From contig JADKFV010000002.1 of assembly GCA_016717325.1 (NCBI GenBank), positions 186,001 to 250,000 on the forward strand: a DNA stretch of 64,000 nt, written 5' to 3'. This document shows, in pieces, positions 29,445-39,038 of this stretch. The DNA comes from Bacteroidota bacterium. Lineage in GTDB: Bacteria > Bacteroidota > Bacteroidia > AKYH767-A > OLB10. Below the pieces are notes generated by a model. It worked only from the letters and a program-made list of their open reading frames with translations. It searched no databases and was not told the DNA's origin. Positions within the stretch are counted from its first letter, which is position 1. Every line of letters starts with the position of its first letter. A program made the translations under genes and the position numbers.

Positions 29445-31298
29445 ATGTCTGATATCATCAAACTTTTACCTGATTCTGTTGCCAATCAAATAGCGGCCGG
29501 TGAAGTTATTACCCGCCCTGCATCTGCCGTAAAAGAGCTTCTTGAAAACAGCATTGATTCCGGTGCTACAGATATAAAATTGTATATTAAGGATGCCGGA
29601 AAAACATTGGTTCAAGTTGTTGATAATGGCTGTGGAATGAGCGAAACCGATGCCAGAATGTGCTTTGAGCGCCATGCTACCAGTAAACTATCCAAAGCCG
29701 AAGATTTATTCAATATACGTACAAAAGGTTTTAGAGGTGAGGCCATGGCCGCTATTGCTGCAATTGCCCAGCTGGAAATGAAGACCCGTAAGCACGAAGA
29801 TTCTATAGGAACACTTATTGAAATAGAAGGTTCGGTTTGTAAAAAGCAAGAACCCACCACTTGTTCGGCAGGAACAAATATCAGTGTAAAGAATTTATTT
29901 TTCAATGTGCCTGCGAGGAGAAATTTTTTGAAATCGAACAACCAGGAAACACGACATATAATTGATGAATTTGAAAGGGTCGCATTACCACACTACGAAT
30001 TAAGTTTTTCTCTCATACATAATGGGCTTGAGGTGTACTCTCTTAAGCCTGCCAATTTTAGGCAACGTATATGTTCACTCATGGGTAGTAATTACAACGA
30101 ACGGTTGGTGCCTGTAGAAGAAGATACAACCATTATAAGCATTAGTGGGTTTGTTTGTAAACCCGAATTTGCAAAACGTACCCGTGGCGAACAATATTTT
30201 TTTATCAATAATAGATTTGTAAAGGATGCTAATTTACATTATGCAGTATTTAGTGGTTTCGAAGACTTGCTTCCCAAAGAAACACATCCTTCATATTTTT
30301 TAAAAATAGAAATTAACCCGGCTCAAATTGATATAAATATACATCCTACAAAAACGGAAATTAAATTTGAGGACGAGCGTTCGGTGCATGCAATTTTAAG
30401 GGCAGCAGTTAAACGCTCGTTAGGCCGGTTTAGCATTTCGCCTTCGCTCGACTTCGATCACGAAAAATCGCTCGACCTGCCATTGTCCAAAATGGACGAA
30501 TTGCCAAAGGCGCCACAAATAAAAATCACTCCGGGTTACAATCCTTTCAAGGCAGACAATTATGTGGCCCCCGAAAAAAAATCTTCTTTCCCAATTCCCG
30601 AAAATCAAGAAGTAAATTTAAACAACTGGAAAAAAATACAAGAAGAATTTGGTATTGAAACTGTTGGCAAAAAAAATGATGTTCCAACCACAATAGAACA
30701 TTCATTTTTAAGTTCTCATCACAAACAAGATTTAGCCGAAAACATTTTTCAAATTAAAAATGCATTCATTGTTTTGAAAACCAATGACGAAGTTTGGATT
30801 GTAGACCAACAAGCAGCGCACGAAAAAATATTGTACGAAAAAACGCTGGCTCAAATGAATAATCATGAAACAGCAAACCAACAACAACTTTTTCCTGTTA
30901 CTATAACTGTTACTGCGCAGGATTTTCAATTACTCAAAGAAATTATGCCCGATTTAAAATTGATGGGTTTTGATATCAATGAATTTGGTGTCAACACTTT
31001 TGTGTTGCATGGTATGCCGGGATATATTACAAAAGGTGGCGAGCAAAAATTAATTGAATCGATTATTGAACAATATAAACATCAAAGCAAAGATTTTAAA
31101 ATTGATAGCAAAAATAAATTAGCTGTGAGTGTTGCCAAAGAACTTTCTATAAAAAAGGGACAACTGCTTTTCGAAAAAGAAATGAAACATTTGATACAGG
31201 ATTTAATGTTGTGCAATAATCCTTCAACAGGATTGCAAGGAAAAGCAATAATATATAAAATGGGTAGTGAAGATCTTTCAAAAATATTTGATAAATAG
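29445..31298 (+). CDS. mutL: DNA mismatch repair protein MutL
   Basis: About 617 residues. ATG at 29445 is preferred to the GTG nine bases upstream because it gives the family-typical N-terminus MSDIIKLLPDSVANQIAAGE. GHKL ATPase motifs are all present: VKELLENSIDSGA, VDNGCGMS and TKGFRGEAMAAIAA. The C-terminal dimerisation domain holds VDQQAAHEKILYE near residue 452, where endonuclease-type MutL has DQHA, and a C-terminal ACNNPSTGLQGK-like segment in place of CPHGRP; latent endonuclease activity is therefore uncertain. It couples MutS recognition to excision. Two rhomboid genes follow closely. Confidence 0.96.
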   Translation: MSDIIKLLPDSVANQIAAGEVITRPASAVKELLENSIDSGATDIKLYIKDAGKTLVQVVDNGCGMSETDARMCFERHATSKLSKAEDLFNIRTKGFRGEAMAAIAAIAQLEMKTRKHEDSIGTLIEIEGSVCKKQEPTTCSAGTNISVKNLFFNVPARRNFLKSNNQETRHIIDEFERVALPHYELSFSLIHNGLEVYSLKPANFRQRICSLMGSNYNERLVPVEEDTTIISISGFVCKPEFAKRTRGEQYFFINNRFVKDANLHYAVFSGFEDLLPKETHPSYFLKIEINPAQIDINIHPTKTEIKFEDERSVHAILRAAVKRSLGRFSISPSLDFDHEKSLDLPLSKMDELPKAPQIKITPGYNPFKADNYVAPEKKSSFPIPENQEVNLNNWKKIQEEFGIETVGKKNDVPTTIEHSFLSSHHKQDLAENIFQIKNAFIVLKTNDEVWIVDQQAAHEKILYEKTLAQMNNHETANQQQLFPVTITVTAQDFQLLKEIMPDLKLMGFDINEFGVNTFVLHGMPGYITKGGEQKLIESIIEQYKHQSKDFKIDSKNKLAVSVAKELSIKKGQLLFEKEMKHLIQDLMLCNNPSTGLQGKAIIYKMGSEDLSKIFDK

Positions 31299-31301
31299 CA
31301 A

Positions 31302-32150
31302 ATGAGTTACAACTCTTATCAACCTTTCAATGCAAATCAAATGCCTCCAGCGGTGAAGGTTATTTTATTTACAAATATTGGTTTATGGCTTGTTTCTTAT
31401 CTTTTATACACCAAAGCCAATTTCGATTTATCTAATCATCTTGCATTATTCAATTGGGGTTCGGTAAATTTTCGCCCATGGCAATTTATTACTTATGGCT
31501 TTATGCATTCGTTTTTAAATAATAGTGGAAGCATAGATTTTTGGCACATCATGGGTAATATGTTTGGCCTCTATTTTTTTGGCAGCCACCTCGAACGTTT
31601 TTGGGGCACAAGGAGGTTTGTAATTTTTTATTTTGTGTGCTTGTTGGGAGCGGTTATTATTTACTGGGGATATAATATGTATTCGCAAAGTGCCATGGTT
31701 AGCGAAACCAAAATGACAATTGACAATATTACACCATTCGATTTTTACAATTATATTTCGAAGCACGAAGAGGTTAAAGAATCTATTGGAAAAGAAAACC
31801 TTGATAAGTTTTACTCTGCATGGAAACAACATCCAAATGATACTTCGTTTGAAAATGAAGCTAAAGGATATTTAAACAACATACTCGATTCGTTGACCAA
31901 CGGCTCAAGAATAGTAGGTGCTTCGGGTGCCGTATTTGGAATATTGCTGGCATTTGCCATGTTGTTTCCAAATACGTTGATAACTCCTTTAATTGGTTTT
32001 CCTATCAAAGCAAAATATTTTGTTCTTTTATATGGCATTGTCGAATTCTATTCTGTAATTGCAAATGTTCCGGGCGACAGTGTTGCGCATATAGCACATT
32101 TGGGTGGTATGCTAACTGCATTTGTGCTTGTAAAACTATGGCATCGATAA
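31302..32150 (+). CDS. Rhomboid-family intramembrane serine protease
   Basis: 282 residues and six or more membrane helices. Catalytic Ser in SRIVGASGAVFGILLA near residue 206 and catalytic His in SVAHIAHLGGMLTAF near residue 267; the early WHIMGNMFGLYFFG segment carries the conserved HxxxN type motif. A polar insert of about 70 residues (residues 135-205) separates helices. It starts 3 bases after mutL and is followed 37 bases later by a second rhomboid, an arrangement seen in several Bacteroidota. Substrate unknown. Confidence 0.93.
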   Translation: MSYNSYQPFNANQMPPAVKVILFTNIGLWLVSYLLYTKANFDLSNHLALFNWGSVNFRPWQFITYGFMHSFLNNSGSIDFWHIMGNMFGLYFFGSHLERFWGTRRFVIFYFVCLLGAVIIYWGYNMYSQSAMVSETKMTIDNITPFDFYNYISKHEEVKESIGKENLDKFYSAWKQHPNDTSFENEAKGYLNNILDSLTNGSRIVGASGAVFGILLAFAMLFPNTLITPLIGFPIKAKYFVLLYGIVEFYSVIANVPGDSVAHIAHLGGMLTAFVLVKLWHR

Positions 32151-32187
32151 CTAATTATTCTAAAAAAATATCAATCGCAACAGACTT

Positions 32188-33075
32188 ATGAGTAAGTGGT
32201 TGAACGAACTTAAAATTACTTTTTCTACCAATAATGCTACCATGAAATTGCTCATGATTAATGTAGCTGTTTTTGTTGTGTACAACATTATTTTTGTGAC
32301 CGAATTATTTTTTAATTCCAATGCCCCGGTATCATCATTGATTTCAAACAATTTAAGTTTGCCCTCTTCTTTTTCGTTAGTGATTTTTAAACCCTGGAGC
32401 TACTTTACTTATATGTTTTTTCATACCGATGTATTCCACATTCTATTCAATATGCTTGCGCTTTATTGGATAGGAAATTTATTTGAAGAATATCTCGGCA
32501 GTAAAAAATTAGTTGCTGTATACATTGTTAGTGGCTTATGCGGAGGGTTGCTATTTCAGTTGGCATATAATACCTTGCCTTTGTTTTCAAGTGTGGCAGC
32601 GGGTTCGCAATTAATAGGCGCATCGGCTGGTATAGTAGGGTTAATGGTTGCCACGGCAGTACTTATTCCCAACCATGAAGTGATGTTGATACTACTTGGT
32701 CAGGTAAAATTAAAATGGCTGGTTATTGTTTTGGTACTATTGTTTTATTTCAATATTCCGAAGAGTAATGCCGGTGGCGAAATATCGCATTTAGGTGGCG
32801 CTTTGTTCGGTTATTTATTTATGATTTATTTGCGCAAAGGAACCGATCTCACTAAATGGATGCAAAATATTTTAGGTATTTTTACAAATGAGCGCAAAAC
32901 AAAAATGCGCATTCTTGAAAAAACAAAATTGAATGACGAACAATATAATCAACGAAAAAAAATAATGGAAGAAACGGTTGATTCTATTTTAGATAAAATA
33001 AATAAGTCGGGATACAATAGTTTGACAAAGGAAGAGAAGGATATTTTGTACCGCGCCAGTAACCGTAAAAGTTAA
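32188..33075 (+). CDS. Rhomboid-family intramembrane serine protease
   Basis: 295 residues. Membrane core with HTDVFHILFNMLALYWIGNL, catalytic Ser in LIGASAGIVGLMVATAV near residue 150 and His in EISHLGGALFGYLF near residue 205. A cytosolic C-terminal tail of about 75 residues is basic and then acidic (KKIMEETVDSILDKINKSGY), which resembles the tail seen in rhomboids of this phylum. Tandem paralogue of the preceding gene. Confidence 0.93.
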   Translation: MSKWLNELKITFSTNNATMKLLMINVAVFVVYNIIFVTELFFNSNAPVSSLISNNLSLPSSFSLVIFKPWSYFTYMFFHTDVFHILFNMLALYWIGNLFEEYLGSKKLVAVYIVSGLCGGLLFQLAYNTLPLFSSVAAGSQLIGASAGIVGLMVATAVLIPNHEVMLILLGQVKLKWLVIVLVLLFYFNIPKSNAGGEISHLGGALFGYLFMIYLRKGTDLTKWMQNILGIFTNERKTKMRILEKTKLNDEQYNQRKKIMEETVDSILDKINKSGYNSLTKEEKDILYRASNRKS

Positions 33076-33096
33076 CCCCAACCCAAATTTAAACCA

Positions 33097-34221
33097 TTGC
33101 AAAGTAACATCATAATTAAAATACGAAGAGCCTGCCATATTACAATTGTAATAATGTCAATTGTATTTGCTGTGCTGCTTACATTATCTATAATGGCGCC
33201 ATCACTCAATCCCGAAAAATGGCCCATTGCTATTTTGTTTTCTTTATTCTTTCAATATTTTTTTATCATCAATTTTATTCTTGCCATTTACTGGTTGGTG
33301 CGGCAAAGGCTTTACATCATACTTCCTCTTTTTCCATTGGTAATGGGGTACAATATTTTTGCACGCAGTTTCAATATTATCATAAAAGATGAAGTGGAAA
33401 CCAATCGGCCGAAGATAAATTTGCTTACTTACAATACACGCCTTTTCGATTTGTATAACTGGTCGCACAATTTAGAAACGCGTGCTAAAATGTTTAACTA
33501 TATAAAGGATACAAAATCGGATATTATTTGCCTCCAGGAATTTTATACCGATGATAACCCGAAGTCGAAATTTTCCAATATCGATACCTTGAAACAAATC
33601 ACAGGATTGAAATACGAAACGCATCATTATACAACCACATTACATAAAACCGAACATTGGGGCATTGTAACTTACTCACGTTTTCCCATTATCAACTCAG
33701 GAGTGTTTGATTTTGATGGACCCAATAATAACAGTTGTATTTTTTCTGATTTTATTATTCGGGGCGATACATTTCGTGTTTATAATTTGCATTTAGAAAG
33801 CATACGGTTTGCAAAAAATGATTATACTTTTATCGACAATATTGAAAAAGAAAATCCCGAAAACTTTAATTGGAGATATGCCGGTACAATAGCTAAAAAA
33901 TTAATGACTGCATCGGTAGCACGAGGCAAGCAAGCCGAACGTATACATCAACATATATTGAAATGCCCTTACCCGATATTAGTTTGTGGCGATTTTAACG
34001 ATACTCCCGCATCATACACTTACAGTGTTATTTCTCCATACTTGAAAGATGCTTTCCATAGCGGCAAAATTGGTTTTGGTGCTACTTATAACGGCCCGTT
34101 TCCTGCTTTTCGAATCGATCAGGTGTTATACTCTCCATACTTAAAAAATCTTAGTTACACTATCGACAAAATCCCCTATAGCGATCATTTTCCAGTGAGG
34201 GCGGTTTTTCAGTTGCCGTGA
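33097..34221 (+). CDS. Endonuclease/exonuclease/phosphatase (EEP) family membrane protein
   Basis: 374 residues from a TTG start; an ATG at 33153 would shorten the N-terminus but also cut into the first membrane helix. Two or three N-terminal helices (residues 13-95) are followed by an EEP domain: metal-binding Glu in DIICLQEF near residue 147, LVCGDFNDTPASY near residue 297 and the catalytic His in PYSDHFPVRAVF near residue 364. Members hydrolyse phosphodiesters of nucleic acids or phosphoinositides; the target here is unknown. Same direction as and 21 bases after the rhomboid gene. Confidence 0.88.
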   Translation: MQSNIIIKIRRACHITIVIMSIVFAVLLTLSIMAPSLNPEKWPIAILFSLFFQYFFIINFILAIYWLVRQRLYIILPLFPLVMGYNIFARSFNIIIKDEVETNRPKINLLTYNTRLFDLYNWSHNLETRAKMFNYIKDTKSDIICLQEFYTDDNPKSKFSNIDTLKQITGLKYETHHYTTTLHKTEHWGIVTYSRFPIINSGVFDFDGPNNNSCIFSDFIIRGDTFRVYNLHLESIRFAKNDYTFIDNIEKENPENFNWRYAGTIAKKLMTASVARGKQAERIHQHILKCPYPILVCGDFNDTPASYTYSVISPYLKDAFHSGKIGFGATYNGPFPAFRIDQVLYSPYLKNLSYTIDKIPYSDHFPVRAVFQLP

Positions 34222-34444
34222 TTTTACTAAACGAAGCAAGCAACAATAATTTTGTTGAAAGTATTAAAGCATAAAGCTTCCTCCGTTACTTTTTTCGACT
34301 TATTAGTTGATGGCATTGCTTTGCTATAGGGTTGATTTTTCTCCAAAGGCGATCATGAATGCCTGATCAATTTGATGGCATTTTAGCTCTGCCTTGTTTT
34401 TAAAATAGTTATTAACTTATTTTTCGCATTCCATTTATTAGCAA

Positions 34445-34452
34445 TAATTTTG
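34445..34452 (+). promoter_or_regulatory. Candidate -7 box of the CRISPR accessory gene
   Basis: TAATTTTG fits TAnnTTTG and lies 38 bases before the ATG at 34491. The upstream TTG element is weak, so this is only a candidate. Confidence 0.4.
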
Positions 34453-34490
34453 AAGGAAATTAATATTCTAAATCTTCTAACCTTAAAAAA

Positions 34491-35192
34491 ATGGAAAAAC
34501 TAAACCTATTCGATTCGCTTGTTTTTATTGTGCCAGGAATGCTGTTGGCAATTTTTATTCACTTCCTATTATTACCATACTGTAACTTGGTTGCTTTACT
34601 AAACCTGGAAAATGAAATTGTTCTAGGCATACTCATTTTGTTCTTCTCTTATACATTTGGTTTAATCATTTCAGCAATTTCTAATTTCGTGGAATCAATG
34701 TTTGATAAACTGCCTACGAAACATCCATTGATTAAATATTTTTCGCCTGAGTATAAAGACGGTATTGGAATGCAATCTTCAATCCAAGCCCAAAAAATAT
34801 TTGACTTTAAAATTTATGACAGCAATGGCTTGATCGACATAAATAAAGCAAACAATCTTTTCGATTTGATGCGTGAATATGTGAACCAAAAAGATAAGGC
34901 GAATGTTAGCAAATTGCTAATTACTCAAGCATCTTTTTTGCGCAATTTAATGGGTTTGGCTTTTATTTGTTTGCTCATTACTGTTGCGGTTTTTAGTTTC
35001 AAAAAAATAAGCCATTCACAATTTTATTTTTGCAATACAACTTTAAACATAAGGGCATATCAATTATTACTTGCCCAGTTCTTATCTGTTTTCTTATTCA
35101 GGTATATGTCTGTAATCCGCTATAAGCAGTGGTTTAAGGCTGTAATACTTGAGTTCCATGTGAACACTTTTGTACAAGCCGAATCAAAATAA
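34491..35192 (+). CDS. Small multi-pass membrane protein next to cas13b, Csx27-like by context
   Basis: 233 residues with four predicted membrane helices (about 10-30, 42-66, 148-168, 185-205) and a hydrophilic middle of about 80 residues. The C-terminal end, RYMSVIRYKQWFKAVILEF, is basic. It starts after the same A-rich leader (cttaaaaaaatgg) that precedes cas13b, 40 bases upstream of the cas13b start, and is on the same strand. Type VI-B1 loci carry the membrane accessory Csx27 at cas13b, which is the reason for the call; I did not recognise a sequence signature that proves it. The frame is intact although the neighbouring effector is broken. Confidence 0.6.
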   Translation: MEKLNLFDSLVFIVPGMLLAIFIHFLLLPYCNLVALLNLENEIVLGILILFFSYTFGLIISAISNFVESMFDKLPTKHPLIKYFSPEYKDGIGMQSSIQAQKIFDFKIYDSNGLIDINKANNLFDLMREYVNQKDKANVSKLLITQASFLRNLMGLAFICLLITVAVFSFKKISHSQFYFCNTTLNIRAYQLLLAQFLSVFLFRYMSVIRYKQWFKAVILEFHVNTFVQAESK

Positions 35193-35231
35193 AATTCTAT
35201 ACTTATTTCTAAACTTAATAATTTTAAAAAA

Positions 35232-38200
35232 ATGGAGAAAATAATTTCCGAGGCGGTAATGCGCCCAAAAGCAAATTTAATGCACGAGCTCCAATGACAG
35301 AGTTCGAATATTACACAGCAAGTAAAGAGCCTGATTTGGCCATTTTTTACAACACGGCCAAAGACAATATTGAAAAATATATTGGTAATTTAGAAGGTAA
35401 TGTAATTTTCAAATTACTCCCGAAAATCTTTACAAAGAAGATAAGACTTTCAAATTTAAAGACTCAACGTTTGCTTTTTTGCGTGTGTATATTTGGAAGG
35501 GAAATAAGGAAAACAAAAATTCGTCGGGGCAAGTAGTAACAGAAAATGAGAATAATATGATTTGCAAGGTGTTGCTAAAATTAGCCGCAATTCGAAATTT
35601 TCATTCGCACTATTGGCATGAAAGTACAGAACTGAAATTCGAACCTGGATTTGTTTGATTTTGTAAATGAAAAATTAAAGCATGCATATGATAGTATCAA
35701 AAGTAAAAATAGTGACACTTTTAAGTTTGACCAAAGCTTTATGAAATATCCTTGGTTTAAAGATAAATTTATAACAAGGGAAGGCAGGGTTATATTTTTA
35801 TCTTTCTTTCTTAATTCTGGTGAAATGTCGGCATTATTGCAACAACGTCAAGGCAGTAAAAATACATCAGATATTCCCAATTTAAAATTTAAATTACAGC
35901 TTTATACTTACTACTGCCACCGCGAAGGTGCTGCATTTGATAATACAGGAATAAAAAATGAACACCTCGAGTTGCTTAACGAAACAGACAAACAAAAACT
36001 ATTATTTGGCAGACATGCATCGCGTATTTTAAATTACTTGAACGATATACCAACTTATTTCGATAATGAACAATATCAGTTTTTGAAAATTGAAAAGATG
36101 TAATTATAAATGTTGAAACCGCAGCACACTTAATTATTTTTATTGAGGATAATAAATTACTTGCTCAAATTAAGTTTATGGAATATGTACACACCAATTA
36201 CGATAGTGAAAACGAAAATGAAACAAAAAAGGAAATCGAAAAAAAGAAGCGTGAACAATGGTTGGAGTTTCGCAATTCGACTGATGACAAATTTGTATTC
36301 GAAATTTCGTTTAACACTTTAAAAAAAAATTGTGCTTGATATTTTGATTGGTTTTAAAAAAGAAGAAGAGTTTTATAAAGTTGTGCAGAATATAAGCCTT
36401 TTAAGATTGGATTTTTATAATCAGTTGACTCATCTTGGTAATAAATTGATCACTTTAGAATCAGTTATGTTTAAAAATCCGTTGAAAAAAGATATTGAAA
36501 TTGGAGAGCAAAATATTAGAGACGATTTTAAATTTTACAATTTACACCAATTGAGAAATATGCAGATTGGAAACACAAAACAAACTGAAACGACCCTTAT
36601 CAATTGGCTAGCAAATTTTGAAAAAGGTAAAGTAAATGAACCCAAAACAAGGCGAAAACTTGCTAATTTACTCAGGCCAATAAATGCCAATTTTGAATTT
36701 GAAAAAGGCGATACACGCTTATCTGATGAATCACCTGAAGCAATCATTTTTCACCTTAATTATTTTTATAAAGGCGTAGATAAAGACCAAACTACAGAGC
36801 GCGACACAACTATAAAAGCAAGGCGTAGTGACCATTTTTTAAATTGGGGAGTTCGCTTCTTAATAGACTTTAAAATTATTAAGGATGCCTATTACGAATT
36901 TGAAGATTACTTAGATCCTATTGCTACAGATGCATCAACAAACGAAAAGTATTATAAATTGCGTAAAAGGAAATATGCACAAACAATTCCACAAAACTTT
37001 CGTTTGCGAATTACCGAAAACCAACTAAACATTGCTATTCCTAAAAAAGAAAATCCTGACCCAAATAATGCCCATGATTTCTTCCTTTTAAGGATTGGTG
37101 AAAAATGCCTTCGTTTTATTTTGCTTCATTATTTTTATACCAAACAAAATCATCAACTTAATAAATTGTTTTCTAAGGACGCAGGCATTACAGATGACTT
37201 ATCTAAAATATTTAATCACTACCAAAGCAACGAACCGATTGATTTTAATAAACTAAGTATTATTGAAGAATTTGCAGTACCGGAATTTTTGAAAGTGAAT
37301 TCTCTAATTAGTAACACTAGTCCATTTAAAGAAAAAAAAGATGTTGTAAAATATTTTCACGATGCCCTTGAAAAGCGTATTAGTGAATGCAAAGCAGACC
37401 TCGACCGCTTACCAAAACTTTCGCGCAAAGAAAAAAATGAAACCGTTTTAGAGTATTATAAATATTTTGATTTTACTAAAGTTAAGGACAATAAGTTTTT
37501 GCGTAAAAACGAGTACGAACAAATGAGTATTGCCCATTATTTTCTTAATATAAATTACAATGCTATTTGGGACAAGCTAAAAGAATATAAGCTATACGAT
37601 AAAAGGGCAAAGGAAAATGAGAACCGTATACCAACAGCAATTATCGACTTGATAATGGCCAGCAATTCGTTAGATGATTTATATTCAAATGTAATAATGA
37701 ATATAAAAAGCTACTTAGAAAATAACATGATAATATTAAAGAGCAATTTTTTAAGAACAAAGATTTTATAGAGTTAGCACGCCTTGCTTCTATACACTTA
37801 CCCGATGCGCTTTAAAATATTTTAATAAAACAAATGAAGTAATATTACGCAATAGTTTTACGTATAAGCAATAGCCAAAACATTCCTTTTTCTATACACG
37901 CATCATTGATAGAGAAATTTTTATTCCCAAAAGAGTATGTATTAGCATTAGAAAGAATAGCTAAAAATGAAGAGGCAGATAATTTGTTTTATGGCTTTAG
38001 AATAAACCCTGCGAATGATAAAGTTTTAAATGCTCAATATTATGATGTGCCAAACATATTGGTAGCATTGGGAGTTGACGATAAAAAACTAAAACGTAAA
38101 TTGATTGGTGAAATAAATGAAACCAAGCTACAAGATATTTTCTTATGTAAAATTGCATTGTAATTAACGAAATTCAATATAGAAATAGTTAATCAAATTG

Positions 38201-38941
38201 AAAAAAATTCTATTAGGATTCTTAAAACTTCTGATTTGTTTAGTGAAGAAATCACAATAAAATTGAAAAAACAGGAGCATAGTGGTATTAAGCGTAATAA
38301 TTATTCAAAAGCAGAATGGGATAATATCCCAACCCAAGTATAAATTAAAATACGGCTGCACCAAACAGATGATTTTATTTTCAAAATTCAAAAAACAAAT
38401 TGTTTGCAGCCGCCATACATTAGCAAATAGAATAAAAGAAGAAAAATCGCTATACGCCAACTTCCCCTTAATAATGGATGCTTTGATAGAAAAAGAAAGC
38501 GCAATGAAAGAAGGCATACAACTTGGCGAACTGATACAAGAGCGAAAAATTGTTGCCAATCTAGGTAAGGAATTATTTAAACAAATAATGGATTGGGAAA
38601 AGGAATCAATTTTAAAAATGTATTCATCAGATTGTATTAAAATTGCAGAAATTGAAGAGCAAAAAAGGGTTCACCAGGAAATAAAAAACGCAAATGCCAC
38701 TAAAGATTTAAGCAAATTATATTTCATGCATTTTTTTAAACTCGAGGATGTAGTTTATAATAATGTGCTATTCGAAAAATTAAAATTAGTGCGTAATCAA
38801 ACTTTACATAGTGATATGCCTTTGCTTGGCAGTTTTAGATTCATCACTATGCCTGACACAGCATTAGGTAAGTTGTTGAATATTATAAAACCTATTGGCC
38901 GCGACAAAAGCGAGATTAATATTTATGAACTACAAAAATAA
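35232..38941 (+). pseudogene. cas13b: Cas13b (type VI-B RNA-guided RNase), broken by frameshifts and stops
   Basis: CRISPR effector that would cleave RNA matched by a crRNA. About 1235 codons, the usual Cas13b size. Both HEPN motifs survive: AAIRNFHSHYWHE near 35600 (R-x4-H) and LVRNQTLHSDMP near 38790 (R-x4-H), at the two ends as in Cas13b. Other Cas13b-like blocks are GRVIFLSFFLNSGEMSALLQ, ILNYLNDIPTYFDNEQYQ and FLNWGVRFLIDF. The frame is broken at about 35250-35290, 35404, 35640-35650, 36098, 36321-36329 (A9), 37732, 37812, 37865 and 38345-38420, with stops at 38161 and 38341. Longest open part is 36332-37771. Most shifts are one base in short A or T runs. A region of roughly 230 residues before FLNWGVRFLIDF does not match the Cas13b I remember and may be a lineage insert. 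Confidence 0.85.
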
Positions 38942-39038
38942 AAATGGCTTAATTTTTAAATTTTCATAGCGTATGGCACAGTTTTTTAAATGGATTAATG
39001 GCGCAAAGCCAACTCTATTAATCATTTTGGCTTAGTTA
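38942..39038 (+). promoter_or_regulatory. Putative CRISPR leader
   Basis: 97 AT-rich bases between the cas13b stop and the first repeat. The far end of the array (repeat 60) is degenerate, as trailer ends usually are, which places the leader here. No clear promoter box. Confidence 0.45.
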
